From positions 65,640-129,639 of the forward strand of contig JAVBOM010000007.1 of assembly GCA_031550535.1 (NCBI GenBank): DNA of 64,000 nucleotides, written 5' to 3'. Below are positions 33,078-41,350 of the stretch, one piece after another (the first letter of the stretch is position 1; each line of letters opens with the position of its first letter). The notes beneath the pieces are model-generated. The model saw only the letters and a list, made by a program, of their open reading frames with translations. It was not told the origin of the DNA and ran no database searches. The position numbers and the translations under genes are program-made. The DNA comes from Avichristensenella sp031550535 (lineage in GTDB: Bacteria > Bacillota > Clostridia > Christensenellales > Aristaeellaceae).

Positions 33078-33623
33078 ATGAAAAAGGTTCTTTCCCTGGC
33101 GCTGATTCTGGCCCTTTCGCTGGCGCTGTTGCCGATACCCTTCGCAAGCGCCGACAAGACCCTGCCAGTCACCTATGACACGTGGAAGGCGCGCTTCGCG
33201 GAGGCGCTGCCGCTGTTCGGGTATGAGGGGGAGATCACCTTAATCGACACGAAGACCTCGATCCAGGGCGTGGACATCTATAAGGGGCCCGACTCCAGCC
33301 CAATCCCGTTCACCCTGCGCGTCTTTGTTGAATCGGGGAGCCAGAAGGTGTTCTTTGCCAATGCGGAGGTGGAGAAGTTCCTCACCCTGGAGGAAGACGT
33401 CCGGGCGGAGCGGCTGGAAACGATGGACAAGCTGTTGCTGGCCATGCTGTACGCCAGCAACGAGGCGTTCACCGAGGAGAACGCGCGCGAAGGCTTTGCG
33501 GTATGCGATTTCGCGGCCAGCATCGACCGCCAGAAGAAGGTAAAGGAGGTCAAATACGAGAAAATCCCGTGCACGCTGCGGCTGGACGGCTCGCTGCAGT
33601 ATTCTGTTGGGGGGAATAAGTAG
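33078..33623 (+). CDS. Secreted protein of unknown function
   Basis: 181 aa. Signal peptide LSLALILALSLALLPIPFASA|DK. The mature protein is mixed alpha/beta with no recognised family (LPVTYDTWKARFAEALPLFG, DSSPIPFTLRVFVE, EKIPCTLRLDG). AAAAGGAGG 8 nt upstream. Monocistronic with its own promoter and terminator. Confidence 0.75.
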   Translation: MKKVLSLALILALSLALLPIPFASADKTLPVTYDTWKARFAEALPLFGYEGEITLIDTKTSIQGVDIYKGPDSSPIPFTLRVFVESGSQKVFFANAEVEKFLTLEEDVRAERLETMDKLLLAMLYASNEAFTEENAREGFAVCDFAASIDRQKKVKEVKYEKIPCTLRLDGSLQYSVGGNK

Positions 33624-33668
33624 GATGTAGCGGCTACGAAGCCATCATCCGCTGAACATGATAAATCA

Positions 33669-33706
33669 AGGCCCTGCACGGTTTGCGTACACCGGCAGGG
33701 CCCTTT
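33669..33706. terminator. Bidirectional terminator between convergent genes
   Basis: GGCCCTGC pairs with GCAGGGCC, enclosing a GGT/ACC inner stem, with CCTTT on one side. Confidence 0.65.
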
Positions 33707-33713
33707 CCGCGGT

Positions 33714-34562
33714 TCAAAACCCGATCTTCAGCGTGTTGCCCTCCACAGCAACGCCCTCCGACTCGATGATGGACAACTTTTGCTCGGCGGTATAGCCGAT
33801 GGTCTGACCGGGCAGCAGCAGCGCGTCGTATTCCAGCACGTATGCGGCGATGTCGTACAGCATGTCCAGCACCGCCTGCGCGCCTTGCGCGCTGTTCAGC
33901 ACCTCCATATCCATTTTGCCAAAGCGAGAAAGGCCGTAGGTGTAGCCGCAGTAAGTTTTTCCGCCATCGTTCGTGTACACGCTGAAGAAAACAATATCGT
34001 CCAGGGGAATGCCGCCGGTTTCCGCCGCTTCCTTGGCAACATCGACATAAAAACCCGGTTCCAGCACGGTTCCGAGCGTATAAATGCCAGTGGCGGCGGG
34101 CTGCTCAAGGCAAGCGGCGCATAGCTTCACATGGAGCGAGGCTGTGTCCAGCGCCGATGCGCCGCCCCCAAGCACGCCCACGATCAGGTGGGCCTTGTGC
34201 GCTTCCGCGACGGGCACGGCATCGGCCCAGAAAAGGTTGGTGTGGGCACACTCTGCCGCCTCGCCGTTCGGGACGGGTGACGGCATGAGGCCGATAAAGA
34301 CGGTCCAGCCGTCCACCGTCGCAACCAAGGTGCCCGCGCCTGTATCGACGCTTCCATCAGGAATATCGATGCCCCAGTCCTCGCGCAGGTTTCGCGCGAT
34401 TTCGTTCAGATCGGCTTCGGCGCTATCCAGCAGAACGAAGCTGACGAACTGGCCCCCGTCCGCCGCGTCTTCCGTGCCCGCGAAGGCCGGGGAAGCGCAC
34501 AGCGCGAGCACAAGCATCAGCAAAAGCGTCCTTTTGATCCGTCCAAACGGCAGACTGTGCAT
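33714..34562 (-). CDS. Secreted DUF4261-like protein
   Basis: 282 aa with signal peptide (TLLLMLVLALCASPAFA|GTE). The mature region (FVSFVLLDSAEADLNEIARN, ATVDGWTVFIGLMPSPVPNG, AHKAHLIVGVLGGG, MDMEVLNSAQ near the end) resembles DUF4261, which is normally cytoplasmic; the assignment is moderate. It starts 12 nt after the rubredoxin-reductase stop, so the two are probably one transcript. Confidence 0.65.
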   Translation of the reverse strand: MHSLPFGRIKRTLLLMLVLALCASPAFAGTEDAADGGQFVSFVLLDSAEADLNEIARNLREDWGIDIPDGSVDTGAGTLVATVDGWTVFIGLMPSPVPNGEAAECAHTNLFWADAVPVAEAHKAHLIVGVLGGGASALDTASLHVKLCAACLEQPAATGIYTLGTVLEPGFYVDVAKEAAETGGIPLDDIVFFSVYTNDGGKTYCGYTYGLSRFGKMDMEVLNSAQGAQAVLDMLYDIAAYVLEYDALLLPGQTIGYTAEQKLSIIESEGVAVEGNTLKIGF

Positions 34563-34574
34563 ATTGACGCCCCC

Positions 34575-35876
34575 TTACCGCAGCTCCTTCCCATACGCCC
34601 GCGCCTTGCCGATATCCCCCAGCAAAATCACGCCGCAAAGCCGCCCATCCGCGTAGTACCGCTTATCCAGCGTGGCCTTCGCGTCGTCGCGCGCGGTTTC
34701 CGCCGTGTACGCCTTGGCGGGGTCTGTGCCCACGTCTCCGTCGGCGTACAGGCGGGTGCCCATGCCCATGAACGTGACGGCCTGGGAAACCGGCTGGTAA
34801 CGCAGCGCGTCCCCGGCGGCGTTCGCGCCCGCCACGCGGCCCATCTCCGTGGCCACGGGCCAGAGCGCGGCGTTCACGCCGTCGAACTCCGCGCAATCGC
34901 CGCACGCGTACACATCGGGCAAGTTTGTCTCCATCGTCGCGTTCACGCGGACGGCCCGGCCTGTGTCCGCGCCCGCCGCCTGCGCGATGGCCGCATTCGC
35001 CCGGACGCCGCTGGACACGATGACCAGATCGGCTTCGATCGTCCGGCCATCCTTCAGGCGAACGCCGGTCACATGCGCATCGCCCACAATCGCCTCGCTC
35101 TCCACGCCGGAGAGAATCGAGACGCCCTGCGCCTCGCAGATCGCCGTGAGCATGCCCGCCGCCTCGACGTCAAGCTGGCGCGCCATCAGCCGGCCAGACC
35201 GCTCCAGCACCGTGACGGCGCAGCCCGCGCGCCGGAGACCCCAGGCGGCTTCCAGCCCCAGCACGCCGCCACCGATCACCACGGCACGCTTCGCGCCGCC
35301 CGAAAGCAGCGCGCTCACCTTCTCCACATCCGCGATGGATCGAATGGCGACGACCCCTGGCAAGTCCACGCCGGGCATCGGCGGGATGAAGCACGCCGCG
35401 CCGAGCGCGTAGACACACTTGCCGTACCGGAGCCGCGCGCCGCCGTCCAGCGCAATTTCATGCGCCGAGGGGTCCAGCGCCGTAACCTGACGGCCGGTCA
35501 GCAACAGGATGTTCCGCGCCTCGTACCAGGCGGCGTTGTGGATGGAAAGATCACCCGGCGCGCCGCCGAGCACCTTGGTGAGCATCGGGCGGCGGTACGG
35601 CGGTACGGCTTCGTCGGTGACGAGGACGATGGAGCAGGTCGCGTTCCGCTCGCGGATGGCCTCGGCGGCGCTCAGCCCGGCGGTGCCGCCGCCAAGGACA
35701 AGGAACGTCTCGTCCGTGTCGCGGCGGAAAGGGGCGGGGGATGAGGATTCCGGCGTGCCATCGGCCGCCGGCGGGGCGGGTACGAACTGGTCCGGCCCCG
35801 CACCGCACACGGGGCATATCTCCGCGCCGGCCTCGAACACCGCGCCGCAGACCAAGCATTTGACCATGGATTTCAT
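34575..35876 (-). CDS. Rubredoxin-like domain fused to NAD(P)H:rubredoxin oxidoreductase
   Basis: 433 aa. Residues 1-35 form a minimal rubredoxin iron site (CLVCGAVF and ICPVCGAGPDQF), then a Pro/Ala linker. The rest is a two-dinucleotide-fold flavoprotein: FAD site FLVLGGGTAGLSAAEAI, NAD site RAVVIGGGVLGLEAAWGLRR, and the second FAD motif NLPDVYACGDCAEF. It passes electrons from NAD(P)H to rubredoxin and then to FprA or similar enzymes. AGGAGG precedes the ATG. Confidence 0.9.
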   Translation of the reverse strand: MKSMVKCLVCGAVFEAGAEICPVCGAGPDQFVPAPPAADGTPESSSPAPFRRDTDETFLVLGGGTAGLSAAEAIRERNATCSIVLVTDEAVPPYRRPMLTKVLGGAPGDLSIHNAAWYEARNILLLTGRQVTALDPSAHEIALDGGARLRYGKCVYALGAACFIPPMPGVDLPGVVAIRSIADVEKVSALLSGGAKRAVVIGGGVLGLEAAWGLRRAGCAVTVLERSGRLMARQLDVEAAGMLTAICEAQGVSILSGVESEAIVGDAHVTGVRLKDGRTIEADLVIVSSGVRANAAIAQAAGADTGRAVRVNATMETNLPDVYACGDCAEFDGVNAALWPVATEMGRVAGANAAGDALRYQPVSQAVTFMGMGTRLYADGDVGTDPAKAYTAETARDDAKATLDKRYYADGRLCGVILLGDIGKARAYGKELR

Positions 35877-35974
35877 CGTGTTTCCTCCTCTTAAAAGGCA
35901 ATATAGAGTACATCGCGAAAGCTCATGTTTTCATCCAGTATACCATAAGGCATACAAAAAGATAGCGAAAGATC

Positions 35975-36130
35975 AGAGCATTTCTCTCGAACATAGCGCA
36001 CGTCTTTGCCGGTCTTTTGCCGTCTCGCGCTGTCTCGTCCACGCTGGCGCTGCTGTGCCTCGTTCCCTTGACTTTACGAGACGATAAAATCTTTCGCAAA
36101 ACCATACGGTGTGTTTTCGGGAATTGCTCT
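35975..36130. mobile_element. 156-bp inverted-repeat element (family B), copy 2
   Basis: Begins AGAGCATTTCTCTCGAACAT and ends TTTTCGGGAATTGCTCT, the terminal inverted repeat, with an inner GTCTCG/CGAGAC stem. Homologous to 27911-28066. It occupies most of the 479-bp gap before the DUF3048 genes. Confidence 0.78.
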
Positions 36131-36248
36131 AGGCGCCACCGCGCCGTGCCTCGCGGATGCCATAGCGGCGCCAAATGTGAAAATGCTCCACATTATTCCT
36201 GTTAATATACACATCCTTCCACAACGGTTTCACAGACAATGGCAGACA

Positions 36249-36276
36249 TTGACAAACTTTTCCCTCACAATATGAC
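36249..36276 (+). promoter_or_regulatory. Promoter of the DUF3048 gene cluster
   Basis: TTGACA, 16-nt spacer, TATGAC, 80 nt before the first start codon. Confidence 0.5.
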
Positions 36277-36355
36277 TGAACGTGCTTCCTGGCAATTGCC
36301 TGGGGAACCGCATGGTGTCCTTGGATATCAAACAGTTGAAGGGGGATTGAAAAAA

Positions 36356-37465
36356 ATGAAACGGAAGACCACGACGCACAAGGCTGTGAACAACCGCGGG
36401 GCCGCGCTGTGCCTGGCGTTGCTGCTCGCGCTGACGCCGGTGGGCGCGCTTGCCGCCACGACCGCGCTCTCCCCGACGACCGGGCTGCCGACGGATAAGC
36501 CGTACCGGCCCGTATTGGTGAACGTATCCAATAGCAAGGAGGCCCGCCCCGCCTGGAATCTCTCGGAGGCGGATATCGTGTACGAGGCCGTCATCTGGGG
36601 CCCGGGTCACACGCGGTATCTTGCCCTGTACAACGACCAGCACCCCGAATATGTCGGCTCCATCCGCGGGCTGCGCGTCTATCAGGCGGAGATCCGGCAG
36701 GGGTGGGACTGCCCCCTCGCGCATCGCGGCGGCCAGCAGGAGGAGGGGACGAACATCTATGACTACTACGCGGAGCATAAGGTGGACCCGGCATTCGCCA
36801 TTGACGACATATACAAGGGCGCAAGACCGACGGGACAGTCATCGAATATACAAGGCCTGTTCACCCGCCTGAACGAGCGCGTCTCCCCGCACAACGCGGT
36901 GGTGAACGTGGCGAAGTATGTGGAGGAATACTGGCCGAAGGCCGAGGACGGCACGCCCTACGAGCCGCGCCTGCCGGGCTTTGCGTTCTCCGACACGCCC
37001 ACGAAGGGCGACGCGGACGCCACGACCGTGGAGCTCCAGTACGATGTCGCGTTCCCCGGAAAAGGGGTGTACAACCCAAGGTACACGTTCAACGAGGGGG
37101 AGCGCGTGTACGAGCGGTGGTATGACGGGGTGGAGCACATCGACGCCACGACGGGCAAGCGCCTGGTCGCCAGCAACGTGATCGTGATGGTGTGCCCGCT
37201 GTCGTACTACGAGGACGCCGCGTCGCGGCCCATCATGGAGACCGTGGGCAAGGGATCGATGGACGCGTTCATCGACGGGCGGCACATCGCCGGCACGTGG
37301 GAGCGGCTAGCGGCGGACGACCAGACGAAATTCCTGGACGAGCAGGGCGAGCCCATTGTGCTGCTGCCGGGCAAGACGTTCATCCAGGTGATTCCGCCGA
37401 ACGTGACGCTGGACATGGAAGGCATTGAGGGCGGAACGTACCGGTACGGGCCGCAGGCGCAATAA
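36356..37465 (+). CDS. Secreted DUF3048 protein 1
   Basis: 369 aa. Signal peptide ending VGALA|ATT, then one DUF3048 module of the YerB kind: SPTTGLPTDKPYRPVLVNV, WNLSEADIVYEAVIW, GHTRYLALYNDQHPEYVGS, ADIVYE-type acidic core, the RFTFN-like strand YNPRYTFNEGERVYERWYDG, VIVMVC, and the ending EPIVLLPGKTFIQVIPP. YerB in Bacillus is a lipoprotein, but this protein has no lipobox. Function unknown; the second half resembles a fold that captures small ligands or wall fragments. GGGGGA at 9 nt. Confidence 0.86.
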   Translation: MKRKTTTHKAVNNRGAALCLALLLALTPVGALAATTALSPTTGLPTDKPYRPVLVNVSNSKEARPAWNLSEADIVYEAVIWGPGHTRYLALYNDQHPEYVGSIRGLRVYQAEIRQGWDCPLAHRGGQQEEGTNIYDYYAEHKVDPAFAIDDIYKGARPTGQSSNIQGLFTRLNERVSPHNAVVNVAKYVEEYWPKAEDGTPYEPRLPGFAFSDTPTKGDADATTVELQYDVAFPGKGVYNPRYTFNEGERVYERWYDGVEHIDATTGKRLVASNVIVMVCPLSYYEDAASRPIMETVGKGSMDAFIDGRHIAGTWERLAADDQTKFLDEQGEPIVLLPGKTFIQVIPPNVTLDMEGIEGGTYRYGPQAQ

Positions 37466-37505
37466 CGGAGCGTTTCACGCTCCACAGACGAGGAGGTCTG
37501 CATGC

Positions 37506-38594
37506 ATGCGTAATCAAAGGAAAGCTCGTGTCATTGCCTGCGCGATGGCGCTCCTGACCGCAATGGCCCCGCTATCCGCCCTGGCGGAAGGGACCGCCAC
37601 GACCGTGCTCTCCCCAACGACCGGCCTGCCGACGGATAAGCCCTACCGGCCCGTACTGGCGAACGTGGCGAATCGGGAAGACGGACGCCCCGCCTGGAAC
37701 CTCTCGGAGGCGGACATCGTGTATGAATCCATCATCTGGGGGCCGGGCTACACGCGCTATCTGGCGCTGTACAACGATCATCACCCCGAATATGTCGGTT
37801 CCATGCGCGGGCTGCGCGCCTATCAGGCGGAGATGCGCGAGGCGTGGGACTGCCCGCTGGTGCACCGCGGCGGCCAGAGCACGGAGGGGACGAGCGTCTA
37901 CATGTACTACAAGACGCACAGTGTGGACGACACCTTTGCCATCGATCCGATGTTTTCAAACGAGGGACAGCGCCAGACGGGCACGTTCAGCGATGTTTTC
38001 TCCACCCGCAAGGAAAGTTCACACCCCTTCAACCACGTGGCGAACATTGCGCGGGTGGTGGAAGCGCACTGGCCCGCGAACGAGGACGGCACGCCCTACG
38101 AGCCTCGTCTGCCGGGCCTGCGGTTCTCCGATACGCCCTCGCGGGGCGACGCCGACGCCTTGGCGGTGGAGATTCAGTACGGGGTTGTTGGCACGGAGAC
38201 ATACGACAACCCCAGGTTCACGTTCAACAAGGAAGAGCGCGTCTATGAGCGTTGGTACAATGACGCGCCATACACGGACGCGGCGTCCGGCAAGCGCCTT
38301 GCCGCCAGCAACGTGATTGTGCAGGTGTGCGAGGTCGCGTATTTCCAGGATAACCCCGCCCGCGCGGTGGTGGATACCATTGGCGAAGGGCCATTCGACG
38401 CGTTCATCGACGGGCGGCACATCAGTGGCACGTGGCACCGGATACAGCCGGACAAGCAGACGGAATACCTGGACGAGAACGGCGAACCGCTGGTGCTGCT
38501 GCCCGGCAAGACGTTCATTCAGATCATTCCGCCGGATCTGGCGCTGGATGAGAGGACGGCTAAGGATGGCACATACCGCTTCAAACGGAAATGA
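37506..38594 (+). CDS. Secreted DUF3048 protein 2
   Basis: 362 aa, about 60% identical by eye to its neighbours (SPTTGLPTDKPYRPVLANV, WNLSEADIVYESIIWGPGY, YDNPRFTFNKEERVYERWYN, EPLVLLPGKTFIQIIPP). Signal peptide MRNQRKARVIACAMALLTAM ending SALA|E. AGGAGG 9 nt upstream of ATG 37506. A small hairpin GGAGCG...CGCTCC (37468-37483) separates it from gene 1. Confidence 0.85.
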   Translation: MRNQRKARVIACAMALLTAMAPLSALAEGTATTVLSPTTGLPTDKPYRPVLANVANREDGRPAWNLSEADIVYESIIWGPGYTRYLALYNDHHPEYVGSMRGLRAYQAEMREAWDCPLVHRGGQSTEGTSVYMYYKTHSVDDTFAIDPMFSNEGQRQTGTFSDVFSTRKESSHPFNHVANIARVVEAHWPANEDGTPYEPRLPGLRFSDTPSRGDADALAVEIQYGVVGTETYDNPRFTFNKEERVYERWYNDAPYTDAASGKRLAASNVIVQVCEVAYFQDNPARAVVDTIGEGPFDAFIDGRHISGTWHRIQPDKQTEYLDENGEPLVLLPGKTFIQIIPPDLALDERTAKDGTYRFKRK

Positions 38595-38644
38595 GCGTGG
38601 CGAGGCGCTACGAATATTTACCAGACAGAAGGAGGCCCCGAATC

Positions 38645-40738
38645 GTGAACAAGCAATGGAAACACCGTATCGCCGCCTGCGCACTTGCGCTCCTGACCGC
38701 CATCGCGCCCTTGGCCGCCCTGGCGGAAGCGCCCGTCCTGTCCCCGACGACCGGCCTGCCGGCAAGCGGACCGTACCGGCCTGTCCTGGTCTGCGTATCC
38801 AACAGTATGGAGGCGCGCCCCGCGTGGAACCTGTCGGAGGCGGACATCGTGTACGAGTCCATCATCTGGGGACCGTACAACACGCGCTATCTGGCCGTGT
38901 ACAACGATCGGTATCCGGAGTTTGTCGGCTCCGTCCGCAGCCTGCGCTCCTACCAGGGGGAGATCCGGCAGGCATGGGATTGCCCCATCGCCTACCACGG
39001 TGGCCAGGATGAGGAAGGCACGAGCATCTACGATTATTTCCAGGAGCACGCGGTGGATGCGGCGTTTCTCATCGACCAGCTTTTGAAGGGCGACAAGCCG
39101 GACGGGCACCAGGAGATGGTGAAGGGCCTTTTCACTCTGCGGGAGGACCGGGAGCTGCCGCACAACCTGGTGTTCAATGTGGCCGCGTTCGCGAAGAACC
39201 ACTGGCCGCAGGCGAAAACCGGCGAAGCCTACGCGCCGCGCATGCCGGGCTTCGCGTTCTCCGATACACCGAGCAGCAGCAATGTGAGCGCGAAAACAGT
39301 GGACATCCGGTATGATGGCACGGAGAGCGGCTTCACGCAGTATAACCCGAAATACACCTACAACGAACAGTCGCGCGTGTACGAGCGGTGGTACGACGGC
39401 GCGGAGCAGACCGACGCGGCATCGGACGCCGCGACGGGTGCGCGCATCGTGGCGAGCAACGTGATCGTGCAGGCGTGTGAGACCAGCTATCTCCAGAACT
39501 CTTATGCCCGCCCGTGGGTGGAAACCGTGGGTGAGGGAAAGATGGACGCGTTCATCGACGGGAAGCACATCGCCGGCACGTGGCGGCGGGCGAGCGCGGA
39601 CGCGCAGACGGAGTACCTGGACGCGAACGGCGAACCGCTCGTCCTGCTGCCGGGCAAGACATTCATCCAGATCGTAACGCCGGAAATGGCGCTGGACGAG
39701 GGGGCGGCGAAGGACGGCACATTCCTGTACGCGCCGTTGGCCGAAGCGGCCGCCGCGCCCGCGCTGTCCCCAACGACCGGGCTGCCGACGGATAAGCCCT
39801 ACCGGCCCATACTTGTCAGCATTTCAAACGAACAGGGCGCGCGGCCGCAGGTCAACCTGTCGGAGGCGGACATCGTGTACGAGTCCGTCAATTGGAGCCC
39901 GGGCTACACGCGGTATCTGGCCGTGTACAACGACCAGCACCCGGAGATCGTGGGGGCGTTGCGCGGCATCCGGACATACCACATGGAGATGCGCGAGGGG
40001 TGGGATTGCCCCATCGTACACCGGGGCGGGCAAGGCACGCCCGGCACCAGCATCTATGCGTTCATGGAGGAGCACGGCTTGGACAAGGCGTTCAGCTTTG
40101 ACACCACAAGGCCCGGTACGCATGCAAAGAATAAGGTTTTTCCCATTCTGCCGGACCGCTACGCGCCGCATCACTACGCGGTGAATCTTGCCGCCGCGCT
40201 GGAGGAATGGCCCGCGGACGCGGGCGGACAGCCGCATGAGCCGCGCCTGCCGGGCCTTACATTCTCCGATACGCCTACGCGCGGGGATCAGGCGGCGGAC
40301 GCCGTCACGGTGCGGTATATGGCCGTGGATGACGCTGAGTCAAAGCAGGAGTACACCGCGCAGTACGCCTTTGACAAGGAAAAGCGCGTGTACCTGCGAA
40401 GCTACAACGGCGAGGAACAGACCGACGGCGGGACGGGCAAGCGCATCGAGGCCGCGAACGTCATCGTGCAGTACATGGCGCTGAGCTTCTTCGAAGGCGC
40501 GGAGGACCGGCCCCTGATCACTACGGCGGGCGGCGGACCGATGGACGCGTACATCGACGGGACGCGCGTGCGCGGTTCCTGGCGGCGCGAGCCGGACGGC
40601 AACTTTGTGTATCGGGATGAAGCGGGCGACCCGCTGGTGCTGCTGCCGGGCAAGACGTTCGTACAGATGATCCCGCTGGACATGGCGCTGACGCGAAGCG
40701 AGGGGGAAAGCGGCGGCGCGTTTGAGTACGGACGGTAA
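38645..40738 (+). CDS. Secreted protein with two DUF3048 modules
   Basis: 697 aa, signal peptide (CALALLTAIAPLAALA|EAP) then two complete modules: residues about 30-370 (SPTTGLPASGPYRPVLVCV to LVLLPGKTFIQIVTPEMALD) and 385-697 (SPTTGLPTDKPYRPILVSI to LVLLPGKTFVQMIPLDMALT). GTG at 38645 with AAGGAGG 9-10 nt upstream. The linker between modules (APLAEAAAAPA) resembles a second signal-peptide end, so this gene probably arose by fusion of two tandem genes. Confidence 0.85.
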   Translation: MNKQWKHRIAACALALLTAIAPLAALAEAPVLSPTTGLPASGPYRPVLVCVSNSMEARPAWNLSEADIVYESIIWGPYNTRYLAVYNDRYPEFVGSVRSLRSYQGEIRQAWDCPIAYHGGQDEEGTSIYDYFQEHAVDAAFLIDQLLKGDKPDGHQEMVKGLFTLREDRELPHNLVFNVAAFAKNHWPQAKTGEAYAPRMPGFAFSDTPSSSNVSAKTVDIRYDGTESGFTQYNPKYTYNEQSRVYERWYDGAEQTDAASDAATGARIVASNVIVQACETSYLQNSYARPWVETVGEGKMDAFIDGKHIAGTWRRASADAQTEYLDANGEPLVLLPGKTFIQIVTPEMALDEGAAKDGTFLYAPLAEAAAAPALSPTTGLPTDKPYRPILVSISNEQGARPQVNLSEADIVYESVNWSPGYTRYLAVYNDQHPEIVGALRGIRTYHMEMREGWDCPIVHRGGQGTPGTSIYAFMEEHGLDKAFSFDTTRPGTHAKNKVFPILPDRYAPHHYAVNLAAALEEWPADAGGQPHEPRLPGLTFSDTPTRGDQAADAVTVRYMAVDDAESKQEYTAQYAFDKEKRVYLRSYNGEEQTDGGTGKRIEAANVIVQYMALSFFEGAEDRPLITTAGGGPMDAYIDGTRVRGSWRREPDGNFVYRDEAGDPLVLLPGKTFVQMIPLDMALTRSEGESGGAFEYGR

Positions 40739-40769
40739 CACAAGGCTCACAAGTCAAGACAAGCGAAAA

Positions 40770-40812
40770 GCGCGCCCTCCGGGACTTCCGGGGGGCGCGC
40801 CGATGGTTTTGT
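40770..40812 (+). terminator. Terminator of the DUF3048 cluster
   Basis: GCGCGCCCTCCGG and CCGGGGGGCGCGC form a long stem followed by GATGGTTTT. Confidence 0.75.
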
Positions 40813-40827
40813 CAGGCGTTTATGATT

Positions 40828-41346
40828 TTACACGCCGAATTCGCCGTCGCTTGGCGTATACCTGCCCGTCACCTCAATGATGTTGCCGTCGGGGTCTGTG
40901 AGATCAAAGAAAAGGCAGGGATTCCTTGCGGAATCCCTGTATGGCGGCCGATTCTACGAATCAGCGCCGCCGTCGTAGTAGGGGCTGACATTGTGGATGT
41001 ACCGGACTTTGCTGAGATATTCGGTAATGTTCAAGCCACGTATCCTTTCGTATTCGGCCCGTAAATCCTCATCCCAGAAGTTGAGCGCGAACTTGTGCGT
41101 GTTTGGCGCGAGCGCCCTGTCCGGAAAGCTCGCAAACGGGCTGGAATAATCGCCTTTGCGAACAACCTTATCAGGGTTTTCCGCGTCAAAATGTGCGTTC
41201 ATTAAAGAAATATTGTGCCCTTCAAAGACAAACTGCGCGAACCTGTCCGTGTTGCGGCTGGTCACGGTCATCTGAAGCAGCTTTTCGTAAAACGCAATCG
41301 ACTTCTCAAAGTTATTGACAATCAAGTAAATTGAACCCAAGTGCAT
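40828..41346 (-). pseudogene. VOC (glyoxalase-like) family gene interrupted by a family A element
   Basis: The first 117 residues are a normal VOC domain (HLGSIYLIVNNFEKSIAFYE, AHFDAENPDKVV, KFALNFWDEDL). After SPYY the frame enters a family A element and meets TAG at 40956-40954, giving a 130-aa product. Beyond the element the original frame resumes as LFFDLTDPDGNIIEVTGRY and ends at TAA 40830-40828. The insert is exactly 60 nt and keeps the frame, so only the TAG in the hairpin loop breaks the gene. The lost tail carries the conserved metal-ligand Glu (IIEV). It starts 4 nt after the nucleotidyltransferase stop. Confidence 0.88.
40915..40974 (-). repeat. Family A element, 60-nt insertion in the VOC gene
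   Basis: Left hairpin GGCGGCGCTGATTC, loop GTA, GAATCGGCCGCC; right hairpin AGGGATTCC, loop GCAA, GGAATCCCT. Element limits are inferred from the uninterrupted VOC reading frame on both sides. Confidence 0.88.
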
Positions 41347-41350
41347 GGCC

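Noticed and set aside
38591..38644. Upstream ATG giving an 18-residue longer double DUF3048 protein
   Set aside because: The extra residues (VARRYEYLPDRRR) have no binding site and precede the AAGGAGG that serves GTG 38645; homologs start at the signal peptide.
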